Shown: positions 25,812 through 35,225 of the stretch, piece after piece
Layout: every line of letters begins with the position of its first letter
Position numbering within the stretch: position 1 is the first letter of the stretch
NCBI GenBank assembly: GCA_014695295.1
Contig: JACJNY010000080.1
Span: 1-54,634 of the forward strand
Length of the DNA stretch: 54,634 nt
Reading direction: 5' to 3'
Source: Microcoleus sp. FACHB-61
Lineage (GTDB): Bacteria; Cyanobacteriota; Cyanobacteriia; Cyanobacteriales; Microcoleaceae
Position numbers and translations under genes: made by a program
Notes under the pieces: generated by a model
The model's database searches: none
What the model was told of the DNA's origin: nothing
The model's input: only the letters and a program-made list of their open reading frames with translations

Positions 25812-26026
25812 CTCTGTCTGAGGAAGTACATCCCCAGGGAAGCCGATCGGCAGTAAAGCCAGGCCCACAAATTCGACAGGAAGGAAATGAAATTGCTCCC
25901 TCGCTTTATACTGTCAAAAATAACCTATTTTTTGTCGATCCCTCAACAAAACTTAAAGGCGAACTAAGCCTTGAGATAGACGCAACCACTGAAATCCTGT
26001 TGTCATACTTAAGAGACAACATTTAA
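25808..26026 (+). pseudogene. Coding-like frame without ATG between hemW and the next gene
   Basis: A 72-codon open frame runs from just after an in-frame TAA at 25805 to TAA 26024-26026, overlapping the hemW stop. The deduced sequence has a normal protein composition, for example KPGPQIRQEGNEIAP, YTVKNNLFFVDP and LSLEIDATTEILLSYLRDN. There is no ATG, GTG or TTG start; a CTG at 25814 is the only near-cognate option. It is either a 5'-truncated remnant or a small protein with an unusual, translationally coupled start. I do not recognise the family. Confidence 0.35.
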
Positions 26027-26037
26027 AAAATACCTTA

Positions 26038-26298
26038 ATGGAAACTCTGACTCTAGAACGCGACAACATCAACAGCAATCCCAATCTGGTAATTAGCGAG
26101 CGCGGCTGCAAGCCGACTTCTAAGTGTAATTTTTGCGGTCACTACCAACTGCAAACAGGTTCAGTGGGTCACTGTCAATTGTTGAACGCACCTGTTCGGG
26201 GTGGATGGAAATCTTGCGCTTTCGCAATGCCGGCTTTTGCACCTTCTTGGGAACAGGTGGAATGCGCCAAAGTTTCGCTTGGGGCATTTATTAATTAA
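26038..26298 (+). CDS. Small Cys-rich conserved cyanobacterial protein
   Basis: This 86-residue soluble protein has six cysteines (24, 30, 33, 46, 60, 76). The pattern Cx5CxxC...HC...SC with the conserved-looking segment LNAPVRGGWKSCAFAMPAFAP suggests a metal- or Fe-S-binding site. I recognise the type as a conserved cyanobacterial hypothetical but know no function. It starts 12 nt after the unusual frame at 25808-26026. No strong ribosome site is seen. Confidence 0.7.
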   Translation: METLTLERDNINSNPNLVISERGCKPTSKCNFCGHYQLQTGSVGHCQLLNAPVRGGWKSCAFAMPAFAPSWEQVECAKVSLGAFIN

Positions 26299-26400
26299 CT
26301 TAAAAAATGCTTAAAAAATTTTGTTTTAACTGGTGATATGGTATATTAAATTGAGACCATTCGCCGATGGATCGCACAATTTCACAAACAAGTTAAAAAA

Positions 26401-26673
26401 ATGAATTTGACCCTGAATGAGGTAATTTCTGAAGATCATGCGCGCATTTTGTGTTGGTATCTTAATAATACTAGCAAAGTGCAAATCGCTCGGATTACAA
26501 ATATTCCTAATTGGTATTTTGAGCGGACGGTTTTTCCGGGGGAACGTTTTTTGTTTGAAGCGCTGCCGGAAGCTCAGTTAGAAGTTTGTAGGAGTGCGGA
26601 GACGGGTGCGATTGTGTGCGAGCGAATTTTGTGCGATCGGCTGCGAGTTGAAGAGTTAAGCACGGCTGATTAA
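26401..26673 (+). CDS. DUF1830 family protein
   Basis: This 90-residue cyanobacterial protein matches DUF1830. Hallmarks are CWYLNNTSKVQIARITN, NWYFERTVFPGERFLFEA and the ending LEVCRSAETGAIVCER. The family is small, soluble and of unknown function, and is restricted to cyanobacteria as far as I know. It lies about 100 bp downstream of the Cys-rich gene in the same direction, so the two may be co-expressed. A palindromic AAACCGGGTTT repeat follows the stop. Confidence 0.85.
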   Translation: MNLTLNEVISEDHARILCWYLNNTSKVQIARITNIPNWYFERTVFPGERFLFEALPEAQLEVCRSAETGAIVCERILCDRLRVEELSTAD

Positions 26674-26703
26674 AGATAATTCCCCAGACTTACCGACGAG
26701 GGG

Positions 26704-26736
26704 TAGAAACCCGGTTTTTTCAGAAACCGGGTTTCT
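26704..26736. repeat. Palindromic GAAACCCGG...CCGGGTTTC repeat
   Basis: GAAACCCGG and CCGGGTTTC form a strong inverted pair around TTTTTTCAGAAA, about 35 bp after the DUF1830 stop. Related sequences occur at about 11425, 13276, 26785, 26832, 48202, 49010 and 49058. It may serve as a terminator here, but it belongs to a dispersed repeat family. Confidence 0.7.
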
Positions 26737-26942
26737 CTGTGTGATGATAAAAACTCAGTTCGCGATCGCACTCCCAACCTCATAAACCCGGTTGATTCGT
26801 AGATTTCTCGTTACTAAGCCCAAAATTCGTAGAAACCGCGTTTCTCGCCACTCCATACTCCATGCGTAAGCCCTGAAACTGTCAGAAACGTTGATCTAAG
26901 CTAAATTATAAAAAATCAATTACTGTTTAATACTAAAACCCG

Positions 26943-28508
26943 ATGTCCCTCACCGAACAAATCCTCTCCCAACTGCCAACAGACGCCCTCGGAGGCCTGA
27001 GAAAAGTCGATCGACTCTGGGAAAACCTCAAACAAAACACCGCACCAGCACCCCAAGCAGTCACACACAGCCAACAACCCCTCGAAACCCTCGACTTCGA
27101 CATAGTTATCGGCGGCGGAACCCTAGGAATATTAATCGGTACAGCCTTAGCCGTGCGGGGTTGGCGAGTAGCCTTGCTAGAACGCGGCACCCTGCGAGGC
27201 CGCGAGCAAGAATGGAACATTTCTCGGAAAGAATTAGACGCATTCTTAGAACTAAATTTGCTCTCTGTGGAAGAGATAGAAAAGGCGATAGCCACCGAAT
27301 ACAACCCAGCTCGCATCAGCTTTGCCAACACCCCAGACATTTGGGTGCGCGACGTACTGAACATCGGAATAGACCCAGTTTACCTCCTAGAAACCCTAAA
27401 GCAACGATTTATAGAAGCGGGAGGAAAATTATTTGAAAATACACCATTTAAAACAGCAAAAATTCATCCAAATGGAGTCCTTGTAGAATCGGAAAAAACC
27501 GATACACAACTTGCTAATAATTTATTTAAAACCCGATTATTATTAGACGCAATGGGACATTTTTCGCCCATTGTCCGCCAAGCTAGACAAGGGAAAAAAC
27601 CCGACGCCGTATGTTTAGTAGTCGGCAGTTGCGCTCAAGGATACCCCAAAAACGACACTGGCGATATATTTGCATCCTTTACCCCGATGCAAAATCAGTG
27701 CCAATATTTTTGGGAAGCATTTCCAGCCAGAGACGGCCGCACCACCTACTTATTTACCTACATAGACGCCGACACAGAAAGATTCAGTTTAGAAACATTA
27801 TTTGAAGAGTATTTGCGCTTGCTTCCCCAATATCAAAACGTCGAACTCGAACAGTTAAAGTTCCAAAGAGCACTCTACGGATTCTTCCCCTGCTATCGCC
27901 AAAGTCCTCTAAAAACGCCTTGGAATCGCATACTCCCAGTGGGAGACAGCAGCGGTAGCCAATCTCCCCTCAGCTTCGGCGGTTTCGGCGCAATGGTACG
28001 CCACCTCAAACGCTTGACTTTAGGAATTGAGGAAGCTTTGACAAGCGACAGTCTCGACAAAAATTCCCTCGCACTTTTGCAACCCTACCAGCCGAATCTA
28101 TCAGTTACCTGGTTGTTTCAGCGTTCGATGAGTGCTGCGATGAATCAAAAAATAGACCCCAATCAAATCAATCAACTTTTGGCTACCGTATTTCAGGTAA
28201 TGGAAGAGTTGGGAGAACCGGTACTCAAACCGTTTCTTCAAGATATCGTGCTGTTTCCGGCTTTGTCCCAAACCCTGTTTAAAACAGCAATTAGCCATCC
28301 CGGATTAGTTATGAAAATTATTCCGCAGGTTGGAATAGCTAATTTGCTAGATTGGATGGTTCATTATCTAAACTTAGGAATTTATACGGGATTGCAGCCT
28401 TTGGGAAAAGCCGTAGAACCGCAGGTAAAAAAATTAGCACCGGAACACCAATACTATTTTCACCGATTAGTTGAAGCGTGGCAATATGGCGCTGGAGGCG
28501 ATTATTAA
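26943..28508 (+). CDS. cruP: CruP-type lycopene cyclase-family FAD protein
   Basis: This 521-residue flavoprotein has an FAD-binding Rossmann motif at about 55-82 (IVIGGGTLGILIGTALA followed by ALLERG). Later motifs are LLDAMGHFSPIVRQAR and LPVGDSSGSQSPLSFGGFGAM. The pattern fits the CruA/CruP branch of lycopene cyclase-like proteins, and the N-terminal extension and length fit CruP. CruP is conserved in oxygenic phototrophs and is linked to limiting carotenoid peroxidation rather than being the main cyclase. It converges on the lipid kinase gene across a repeat array. Confidence 0.85.
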   Translation: MSLTEQILSQLPTDALGGLRKVDRLWENLKQNTAPAPQAVTHSQQPLETLDFDIVIGGGTLGILIGTALAVRGWRVALLERGTLRGREQEWNISRKELDAFLELNLLSVEEIEKAIATEYNPARISFANTPDIWVRDVLNIGIDPVYLLETLKQRFIEAGGKLFENTPFKTAKIHPNGVLVESEKTDTQLANNLFKTRLLLDAMGHFSPIVRQARQGKKPDAVCLVVGSCAQGYPKNDTGDIFASFTPMQNQCQYFWEAFPARDGRTTYLFTYIDADTERFSLETLFEEYLRLLPQYQNVELEQLKFQRALYGFFPCYRQSPLKTPWNRILPVGDSSGSQSPLSFGGFGAMVRHLKRLTLGIEEALTSDSLDKNSLALLQPYQPNLSVTWLFQRSMSAAMNQKIDPNQINQLLATVFQVMEELGEPVLKPFLQDIVLFPALSQTLFKTAISHPGLVMKIIPQVGIANLLDWMVHYLNLGIYTGLQPLGKAVEPQVKKLAPEHQYYFHRLVEAWQYGAGGDY

Positions 28509-28516
28509 GTTATTAA

Positions 28517-28800
28517 TTGTGGCACGGGCATCTTGCCCGTGGCTAATATATGAACAGGCAAGATGCCTGTTCCACAACACAATATAATTTATTCATTAAT
28601 TAATTAACTGTGGCACGGGCATCTTGCCCGTGGCGAATATATGAACAGGCAAGATGCCTGTTCCACAACACAATATAATTTATTGATTAATTGTGGCACG
28701 GGCATCTTGCCCGTGGCGAATATATGAACAGGCAAGATGCCTGTTCCACAACATAATTATATATGAACAGGCAAGATGCCTGTTCCACAACATAATTATA
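28517..28800. repeat. Array of nested palindromes (GGCACGGGCATCTTGCCCGTG / GAACAGGCAAGATGCCTGTTC)
   Basis: Three full units of about 70 bp start at about 28518, 28609 and 28692, and a fourth half unit lies at about 28763-28790. Each full unit contains CACGGGCATCTTGCCCGTG and then GAACAGGCAAGATGCCTGTTC, two palindromes sharing the GGCA(A/T)... core in opposite orientations. Linkers are A+T-rich and nearly identical. The array fills the whole gap between two convergent genes and could end transcription from both sides. Confidence 0.95.
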
Positions 28801-28811
28801 TAAGTCATGAG

Positions 28812-29681
28812 TTATGAAGGAGCTATAACTGCTAAAGCTTGGGGAATCACTCGGAATTTTGCAGGCGTGTAAGTGGTGATTTCACCGTCAGTATTAATCG
28901 GACGGCGTTTGCTAGTATTAACCTCAAATTCTTGAGCGTACAAGACGCGAACGTTAGGCGAACTGGTATAATTTCCTTGCCTCATCGCCGGCAGCAAAGC
29001 AATGATTTCCCACCAATTTATTGTTTCCAAACTGTACAAATCCAGTCGCCTGTCGTCGATTGTGGCATCCTCGGCAACTGTCATGCCACCTCCGTAATAG
29101 CGGCCGTTGCCAATGGCAATTTGAATAGTTTTAACATTAAAAGATTGGTTGTTTACCTTAATTTCTGCTCGGAACGGTCGCGCTGACAAAATTGTCTGCA
29201 AAGCAGTAAAAGCATAAGCTAACACTCCCCAGCGCTGCTTCACATTTTTAGTCAGCCGCTGGGTAATTTCCACGCTTAGTCCCAAACTCGCAACATTAAA
29301 AAAATGTTGACCGTTAACCCAACCCAAGTCTATTAGCCGAACTTTACCGCTGGCAATTACTTGACAAGCTGCTGATAAATCTGTAGGAATTCCCAGAGTG
29401 CGGGCTAGGTCGTTAGCCGTTCCCATCGGCAAAATACCCAAGGGTAATTTGGTATCTATCAAACCTTCTATGGCGGCGTTGAGAGTGCCGTCGCCACCCC
29501 CAATTATTACTAATTGGACTCGATTTTGGTAGCGGCGAATAGTGTCGGAAAGTTCGCGGGCGTGGTCGGTAGATTCTATAATTAACTCAAAACCCAGTGC
29601 TTCTAATTCTACAGTGGCTTGAGATAATAGCTTTTGCCCTTTTCGGGAGTGCTGGTTTACTAAAAGTAGAGCTTTCTTCAT
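28812..29681 (-). CDS. YegS/BmrU-type lipid (diacylglycerol) kinase
   Basis: This 289-residue protein has the diacylglycerol kinase catalytic domain. The ATP-binding GGGDGT motif is at 61-66, followed by LPLGILPMGTANDLARTLGI. The C-terminal half has the YegS/DgkB-type beta sandwich with IGNGRYYGGGM and the closing DGEITTYTPAKFRVIP. Members phosphorylate diacylglycerol or related lipids. It is transcribed toward cruP and separated from it by the palindrome array. The start at ATG 29681 gives the expected N-terminal strand. Confidence 0.9.
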   Translation of the reverse strand: MKKALLLVNQHSRKGQKLLSQATVELEALGFELIIESTDHARELSDTIRRYQNRVQLVIIGGGDGTLNAAIEGLIDTKLPLGILPMGTANDLARTLGIPTDLSAACQVIASGKVRLIDLGWVNGQHFFNVASLGLSVEITQRLTKNVKQRWGVLAYAFTALQTILSARPFRAEIKVNNQSFNVKTIQIAIGNGRYYGGGMTVAEDATIDDRRLDLYSLETINWWEIIALLPAMRQGNYTSSPNVRVLYAQEFEVNTSKRRPINTDGEITTYTPAKFRVIPQALAVIAPS

Positions 29682-29905
29682 TTGTTAATTTTTAATTAGG
29701 AATATTGCGTATTTTCAATTACAAAAAGTATAGCTTGATGCCTTAACTGCATGAAATTAATGCTTTACTTCCATTTTACCCGTTATGATGGATTGACAAA
29801 AATGTCAAAAAATAGATAATTGTAGCAAAAGATTCCTAAAAAGTCCCTCCGGCTCTGGGCTAGCAGCAAACAATCTCGCTTCTCGATCGCAACTAAATTA
29901 AAATC

Positions 29906-31204
29906 ATGTCTAACTTTTTAGAACAAGCGCAAGTCGCTGCCGATCGCAAAAACTGGCCCTTGTTAGTCGAATGCTTGCAGCAAGTGACAGCCAAGGGCGG
30001 CAAGCCGCAGGAACAAGACATTTTAGAGCAAGCTGTCAGTTTAGCAATAGAAGCGTTAGAATGGGGTGATTTTCAAGACCGCTGGGAAATTGCTAAAGTA
30101 TTGCCCAATCTGGGAAATGGCGCGATCGCACCTTTAATTGCCGTGCTCGAAGACGAAGACGCAGACACGGAACCCCGGTGGTTCGCCGCCCGCATTCTCG
30201 GAAAGTTCGATCGCCCGGAAGTGATTCATGCTTTAGTAGAATTGGTCAAAAATTCCGACGAAGAATTGAGCCAAATCGCCGCCGAAACCCTAGGGAATTT
30301 CGGCCCGACAGCCATAGAATCCCTCGCAACTCTCCTACTCCAAGAAGACTCGCGACAGTTTGCAACAGCAGCACTCGCCCAAATTCGGCGCACCGAAACC
30401 ATCCCACCGCTGTTGAGCGTAGTCGGAGACTCTCAAGTTGCGGTGCGGGCGCACGCAATCGAGGCCCTGAGCAGCTTTCACGACTCCCGCATCCCGCCGG
30501 TACTGGTAGCAGCACTTAAAGATCCGGCGACAGCAGTCAGAAAAGAAGCCGTGCGAGCTCTCGGGGTGCGCGCCTATTTAGATGCAGAATTAGATTTAGT
30601 TAACTTGCTCAAACCTTTGCTTTCGGACATCCGATTAGAAGTTTGTCAGCAAGCGGCGATCGCGATCGGGCGAGTGAAAACCGATGCTGCAGCGGCTGCT
30701 TTATTTGAATTGCTGCGATCGCCCCTAACTGCGGTTGAATTGCAAATCGAAACTGTGCGCGCCCTAAGCTGGATCGAAACCGCAGCCGCTTTAGAATATT
30801 TGCAGCAAACCTTAATCGCCGACTTTCCTAACACAAACTCTCTTGTTTGTCAAGAAATTGTTACTGTTTTAGGGCGAGTGGAAAAGCCGGAATTAAAAGC
30901 CAAAGCTGCTGAAATTACGATCGATTTGCTCGAAAGCAATCATCCCGCCTTGCAGTCTGCTGGAATCAAACAATCTTTAGCTTTAGGGTTAGGGCAATTA
31001 GGAGATATGAGGGGACTGGATGCTCTGATTTCAATGTTGGGCGACGCAGACAACAGCGTCAGGCTGCACTGCACGGCAGCGCTCAAACAGCTAGGTGCTG
31101 CCGAGGCGAGGCAGCACTTAGAAAGTTTAGTGAAGCAAGAGAGTCTCGAACCAAGATTAAAACATGGAATTGCGATCGCATTGCAAGAATGGCCGCAGAA
31201 TTAA
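29906..31204 (+). CDS. HEAT-repeat protein (PBS-lyase-like repeats)
   Basis: This 432-residue protein is built of about 10 HEAT/armadillo-type helical repeats. Examples are IAPLIAVLEDEDADTEPRW, IHALVELVKNSDEELSQIAA and SVRLHCTAALKQLGAAEA. It lacks a signal peptide or enzyme domain. Such proteins act as scaffolds, and in cyanobacteria related repeats occur in bilin lyases and NblB, but no phycobilisome gene is nearby. The product is therefore left as a protein-interaction factor. The start at ATG 29906 lacks a clear ribosome site. Confidence 0.85.
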   Translation: MSNFLEQAQVAADRKNWPLLVECLQQVTAKGGKPQEQDILEQAVSLAIEALEWGDFQDRWEIAKVLPNLGNGAIAPLIAVLEDEDADTEPRWFAARILGKFDRPEVIHALVELVKNSDEELSQIAAETLGNFGPTAIESLATLLLQEDSRQFATAALAQIRRTETIPPLLSVVGDSQVAVRAHAIEALSSFHDSRIPPVLVAALKDPATAVRKEAVRALGVRAYLDAELDLVNLLKPLLSDIRLEVCQQAAIAIGRVKTDAAAAALFELLRSPLTAVELQIETVRALSWIETAAALEYLQQTLIADFPNTNSLVCQEIVTVLGRVEKPELKAKAAEITIDLLESNHPALQSAGIKQSLALGLGQLGDMRGLDALISMLGDADNSVRLHCTAALKQLGAAEARQHLESLVKQESLEPRLKHGIAIALQEWPQN

Positions 31205-31310
31205 GAGCGAGCGGATTTGCGGAGAACATTTAAATCTAGGGTTTGCCATAAGCACCTTACGTAGAACTTAAATATTGAATTTTGAACTCGATAACTGAAC
31301 AATCAAAACT

Positions 31311-34300
31311 TTACCTGTGCTCAATTGGCAATCGCACTCCGAAAGTCGAGCCGAGTCCTTCCCCGGGACTTTCTGCCCAGACACTGCCGCCGTGGAGTTC
31401 CACGAGATGGCGGACGATCGCCAATCCCAGTCCCAGCCCGCCGTAATTGCGCGTAGAAGTGCTGTCAGCTTGGCGGAAGCGATCGAACACAAACGGCAAA
31501 AACTCCTTGCTAATGCCAATTCCCGTATCGCTGACAACGATCGAAACAGAGTGAACCGGAGACGGGCCAGACAAGATGGCGCCACCCGCTGCTCCCGGTT
31601 CCCCATCCTCCGACAGCCTTATTTCCACGCGACCCGACGGCGGCGTAAACTTAATAGCATTCGAGAGCAAATTACACACCACCTGCTGCAAACGAGTAGC
31701 ATCGCCCCTCACCGAGCTCACCCCTTCGCCACAAAAACTCACCAATTCAATTCCCCGAGCTTCAGCATCAGGGCTCAGCGCCTTCACGGCCGTTTCTACA
31801 ATCCGTGCCAAATCCACCGGGGACAGCTTCAAACACACTTTGCCGCTCACAATCCGGGAAACGTCCAGCAAATCCTCAATCATCTGAGTCTGCAACCGCG
31901 CGTTTCGCTCAATAGTCTCCAAACCCACAGCCGTTTTTTCGGCACTCATCTTGCGCTGCCGCAGCATCTGGGCCCAGCCCAAAATGGCGTTCAGAGGCGT
32001 CCGCAACTCGTGAGAAAGCGTTCCCAAAAACTGGTCTTTAATCCGGTTGGCCTCGGCTGCTTCCCGGTAAAGCCGCGCATTGTCGATCGCCACCGCCGCA
32101 TCCCGCGCCAAATCCTCCAGCAAAACCAAATCGCCCTCCCCGCAGCGGCGGCCGGACTCCCCGCACAGCAGCGAAATCGCTCCCAGCGTCCGCCCGCGAG
32201 CGATCAGCGGCACGCAGATTGCCGACAGCACCTGGGATTGCAGCACGAACTGCAGCTCCCTGTCCGGCACAACCGCCTGGATCACCCAGTCCGGTATTTC
32301 TGCGTAGAGCTTCGACTCTCCAGTCCGCAACACCTTTGCTACTCCGTGCCGTCCCTGGGGGTCTAGCGGCAAGCGCCGGTCGGTTTGCCACAGCAGAGCG
32401 ACTTTGCTCGGATCTGAGTTAGCAACTGCGTGCAAGCGGATCGAGCCGTCGGGTTCGAGCAAATGCACGCAGCACCAATCCCCCAGCGCCGGTACTGCTA
32501 AATCTGCCAAACCTTGCAGCGCCTCCTCGTAATCCAGGGAAGCCGACGACAGCACAGCCAAAGCTTGAGCGCGAAAATAGGCTGTTTGGGCCGCTCGCTG
32601 GCGATCGTCAATATCCGTACAAGTCCCGAACCACTTGATGATTTTCCCCTCAGCATCCCGCACGGGCAATGCCCGGCCCAGATGCCAGCGGTAAGCCCCG
32701 TCAGATGCCCGTTTAAAGCGGTATTCCACCTCGTAAGTCCTCCCCGTCTGCACGGAGGTATTCCAGCGTTCTAGGCAGTTTTCCACGTCATCTGGATGCA
32801 AAACTGGCTGCCACCCCCAGCCTTGAGTTTCCTCCAGCGTCAAGCCGGTATATTCAAACCAGCGCTGGTTGTAGTAGTCGAGCCAGCCGTCGGGTCTGGC
32901 AGTCCAAACTATTTGCGGGATGGCTTCAGCGAGGACGCGGTAAAGCAGTTCGCTGGCTTCGGCTTCGCGACGGGCAGCCTTTTCCCGCACCAAGGCTAGA
33001 TTCCGCTGTTCTTCGGCCTCTTTGCGATCGCTGATGTCGCTAATCACGCCGATCCATTTGCAGGGATTGCCTTGTTTGTCAAGCACTGCTTTGCCCCGAT
33101 CGATCCAGTGGAGCAAGCGGCCCCGGTGGCACTGAACGCGGTATTCCTGAAAAAATGGGGCGGCAGAACTGTCTGGCGCACTCAAATACCGATCGACCGC
33201 AGCCAAAACTCGATCGCGGTCGATCGGGTGCAAGATACTGTTCCAAGCTGCTCTTGTCCTCGGAAATCCGCCTTTTTCGTACTCCAAATGTTGGTCTACC
33301 TGACCGAACCACAGCACGATGCCGGTCTGGATATCCCATTCGTAAATCAAATCGCTGGCACTTTCGGCTGCAATCCGAAACCGCTCTTCAGACTCTCGCA
33401 GCACTTCCAGAAAATTAAAGCGTTCCGTCACGTCCAAAACCAGAGACAGCACCGATATCAACTGTCCCGACTCGCTGTAAAAAGCCGAATTGTACCACTC
33501 GCAGTGCACCAACGAACCGTACTTATTATAATTGCTGTTGCGAACTACATTGCAGCGATCGCGTGGGTTTTTTAAACTATAAATTGCCGATTTTACCTCT
33601 TCAGAATCGCCCTTAGAAATAAAGTTCCATTCGCTAAAATGCTTGCCTAAAACTTCTGTTGCCTTCCACCCAAAAATCTTCTGGGCCGCCGGCGACCATC
33701 CGCTGAGACACAAATTTTCATCCCACTCAATCACCGCTAGGGGCGTATTTTCAAAATGAGAAGTGAGTTTTTGCAGCGCGTTGCGCAGGGATGCTTCTAC
33801 TTGCTTGCGCCCAGTAATATCGCTAAAAGAAATAGCAACGCCGTCGCCCAGTTTAACGGTCATAATCCGAAACCAGCCGACAATGCCTTCGCTGTTGTAA
33901 TAAATCTCGGTATCGAGGGGAATTCCTGTTTCTACAACTTGTACGTAACGGTCGAACAAATTGTTATCTTTAGCGCCAGGCAGCACTTGCAGCAATCGCT
34001 TGCCTGTTAATTCTTCAGGGGTACGGTGTTGCATTTTGGCCGCTGCGGGATTGACGTATTCCCATTCAAAATCCACAATTGTGGATTCGTCGCGGATGCT
34101 GCGGAACACGTTAAATCCGTCTAGAGATAATTCCTGAAAAACGCGGAAGCGTTCTTCGCTTTCTTGCAGCTTGTCTACAGTGTCAAGCAGCAGTTCCTCG
34201 ACTCGCTCGCGCTGCGTTATTTCTGCGAGCAATAGCTGGTTAATTTGCTGGAGTTCGGTTGTGGGGAATGCGAAAGAATTTTTAATGGCAGAGTCGGCTT

Positions 34301-34727
34301 GCGGTCGATCGACCTTTTGGGTTCCCAGCGCCGTATTTGCTGGTAAAGAGGCCGCCCCAGCCAAAGCCAACACTTGAGGAACCCAGGGTGTGAGGGAGGC
34401 TACAGCCCACAAAGAGATGATAGCGGTAACGGCGGCGATCGAACTTGACAGCCAGTAGCTGGGATGCAGCACCATCCAAACTTGCATCAAGTGAGTTGTC
34501 CCGCCGCAGAAAAACCAGGCTCCCAATAGGAGAAACCCCTTGTTCAAAGGCACCTCCCGCTGCTTCCGGGCATAGTATGTGAGAATTGCTGGAATTGAAT
34601 AATAAGCCAAGGCAATTAATAAATCGCTGACCGCGTGCAGTCCCATCAACTGGGGCTGCCACTGGCAACATCCACCCTGCGGAATAAAATTGTGGTTAAA
34701 TGACATAATCTTAAGAAATTGCAGCAT
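31311..34727 (-). CDS. Ethylene-receptor-like multi-PAS/GAF sensor histidine kinase
   Basis: This 1138-residue kinase starts with a three-helix ethylene-receptor-like domain (about 25-125). It includes SDLLIALAYYSIP with Asp35 (ETR1 Asp25) and CGGTTHLMQVW with His79 (ETR1 His69). The copper-ligand cysteine is one residue early, at Cys74, with Gly75 in its place. Four PAS units follow (about 190-720), then a GAF domain (about 730-885). The HisKA domain contains FLGTLSHELRTPLNAILGW, and the ATPase domain has NLLSNAIKFT, DTGIGIS and GGLGLGLAIV. It has no receiver. A ribosome site (AGGAAAG) precedes ATG 34727. It is divergent from the LysR gene. Confidence 0.92.
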   Translation of the reverse strand: MLQFLKIMSFNHNFIPQGGCCQWQPQLMGLHAVSDLLIALAYYSIPAILTYYARKQREVPLNKGFLLLGAWFFCGGTTHLMQVWMVLHPSYWLSSSIAAVTAIISLWAVASLTPWVPQVLALAGAASLPANTALGTQKVDRPQADSAIKNSFAFPTTELQQINQLLLAEITQRERVEELLLDTVDKLQESEERFRVFQELSLDGFNVFRSIRDESTIVDFEWEYVNPAAAKMQHRTPEELTGKRLLQVLPGAKDNNLFDRYVQVVETGIPLDTEIYYNSEGIVGWFRIMTVKLGDGVAISFSDITGRKQVEASLRNALQKLTSHFENTPLAVIEWDENLCLSGWSPAAQKIFGWKATEVLGKHFSEWNFISKGDSEEVKSAIYSLKNPRDRCNVVRNSNYNKYGSLVHCEWYNSAFYSESGQLISVLSLVLDVTERFNFLEVLRESEERFRIAAESASDLIYEWDIQTGIVLWFGQVDQHLEYEKGGFPRTRAAWNSILHPIDRDRVLAAVDRYLSAPDSSAAPFFQEYRVQCHRGRLLHWIDRGKAVLDKQGNPCKWIGVISDISDRKEAEEQRNLALVREKAARREAEASELLYRVLAEAIPQIVWTARPDGWLDYYNQRWFEYTGLTLEETQGWGWQPVLHPDDVENCLERWNTSVQTGRTYEVEYRFKRASDGAYRWHLGRALPVRDAEGKIIKWFGTCTDIDDRQRAAQTAYFRAQALAVLSSASLDYEEALQGLADLAVPALGDWCCVHLLEPDGSIRLHAVANSDPSKVALLWQTDRRLPLDPQGRHGVAKVLRTGESKLYAEIPDWVIQAVVPDRELQFVLQSQVLSAICVPLIARGRTLGAISLLCGESGRRCGEGDLVLLEDLARDAAVAIDNARLYREAAEANRIKDQFLGTLSHELRTPLNAILGWAQMLRQRKMSAEKTAVGLETIERNARLQTQMIEDLLDVSRIVSGKVCLKLSPVDLARIVETAVKALSPDAEARGIELVSFCGEGVSSVRGDATRLQQVVCNLLSNAIKFTPPSGRVEIRLSEDGEPGAAGGAILSGPSPVHSVSIVVSDTGIGISKEFLPFVFDRFRQADSTSTRNYGGLGLGLAIVRHLVELHGGSVWAESPGEGLGSTFGVRLPIEHR

Positions 34728-35225
34728 TTCGGCTTTCCTGTGCGCTCGATCGTACTTGCACTTGTGTTGCTGACCCGCTAATTCCTAGTTTATACACAAA
34801 AAAACAGAAAATAATAGTGGCTTTAGTCCGGGGCTGAAAGTTCACTACAGGTTTTAACCTGCCTGCAATATTCGTACATTTATTGAGAGGTTTAGAGAGA
34901 GTCAGGTACTATAATGCCCAAGGAGGTAAGAAATTTAAGGCTAGTTTTAGAGTCCAAAGCATAGGGAGAAACAAAGCAATTTAGCGCAATTGATGAAGCG
35001 ATTCTGACTGTGCAGTTCATTCCAACCGTTTAGCTAGAAGCTTGCAAAAATCGATAGATTTATCTTTATTTAATCGATTTTTTGATAATTTTGCCGATTC
35101 AGAAATCCCTTCTAGATTGGAGAATCGACCTGTACTTGGGCGCTCATAAATCCTACCCGAGCAAATTGATTCGTAGAGCCAAGCATCCCCGCGTCTTGCC
35201 CCGGAATCAAAACTAATCTCTACCT
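34728..35225. other. Divergent intergenic region (kinase / ntcB)
   Basis: About 500 bp without a credible gene. It includes a short palindrome (CAGGTTTTAACCTG, about 34848) and A+T-rich sequence. A 71-codon minus-strand frame at 35017-35232 has no family features or ribosome site. Confidence 0.45.

Noticed and set aside
28517..28800. CRISPR array
   Set aside because: The repeated units are palindromic and the intervening A+T-rich linkers are almost identical rather than unique spacers.
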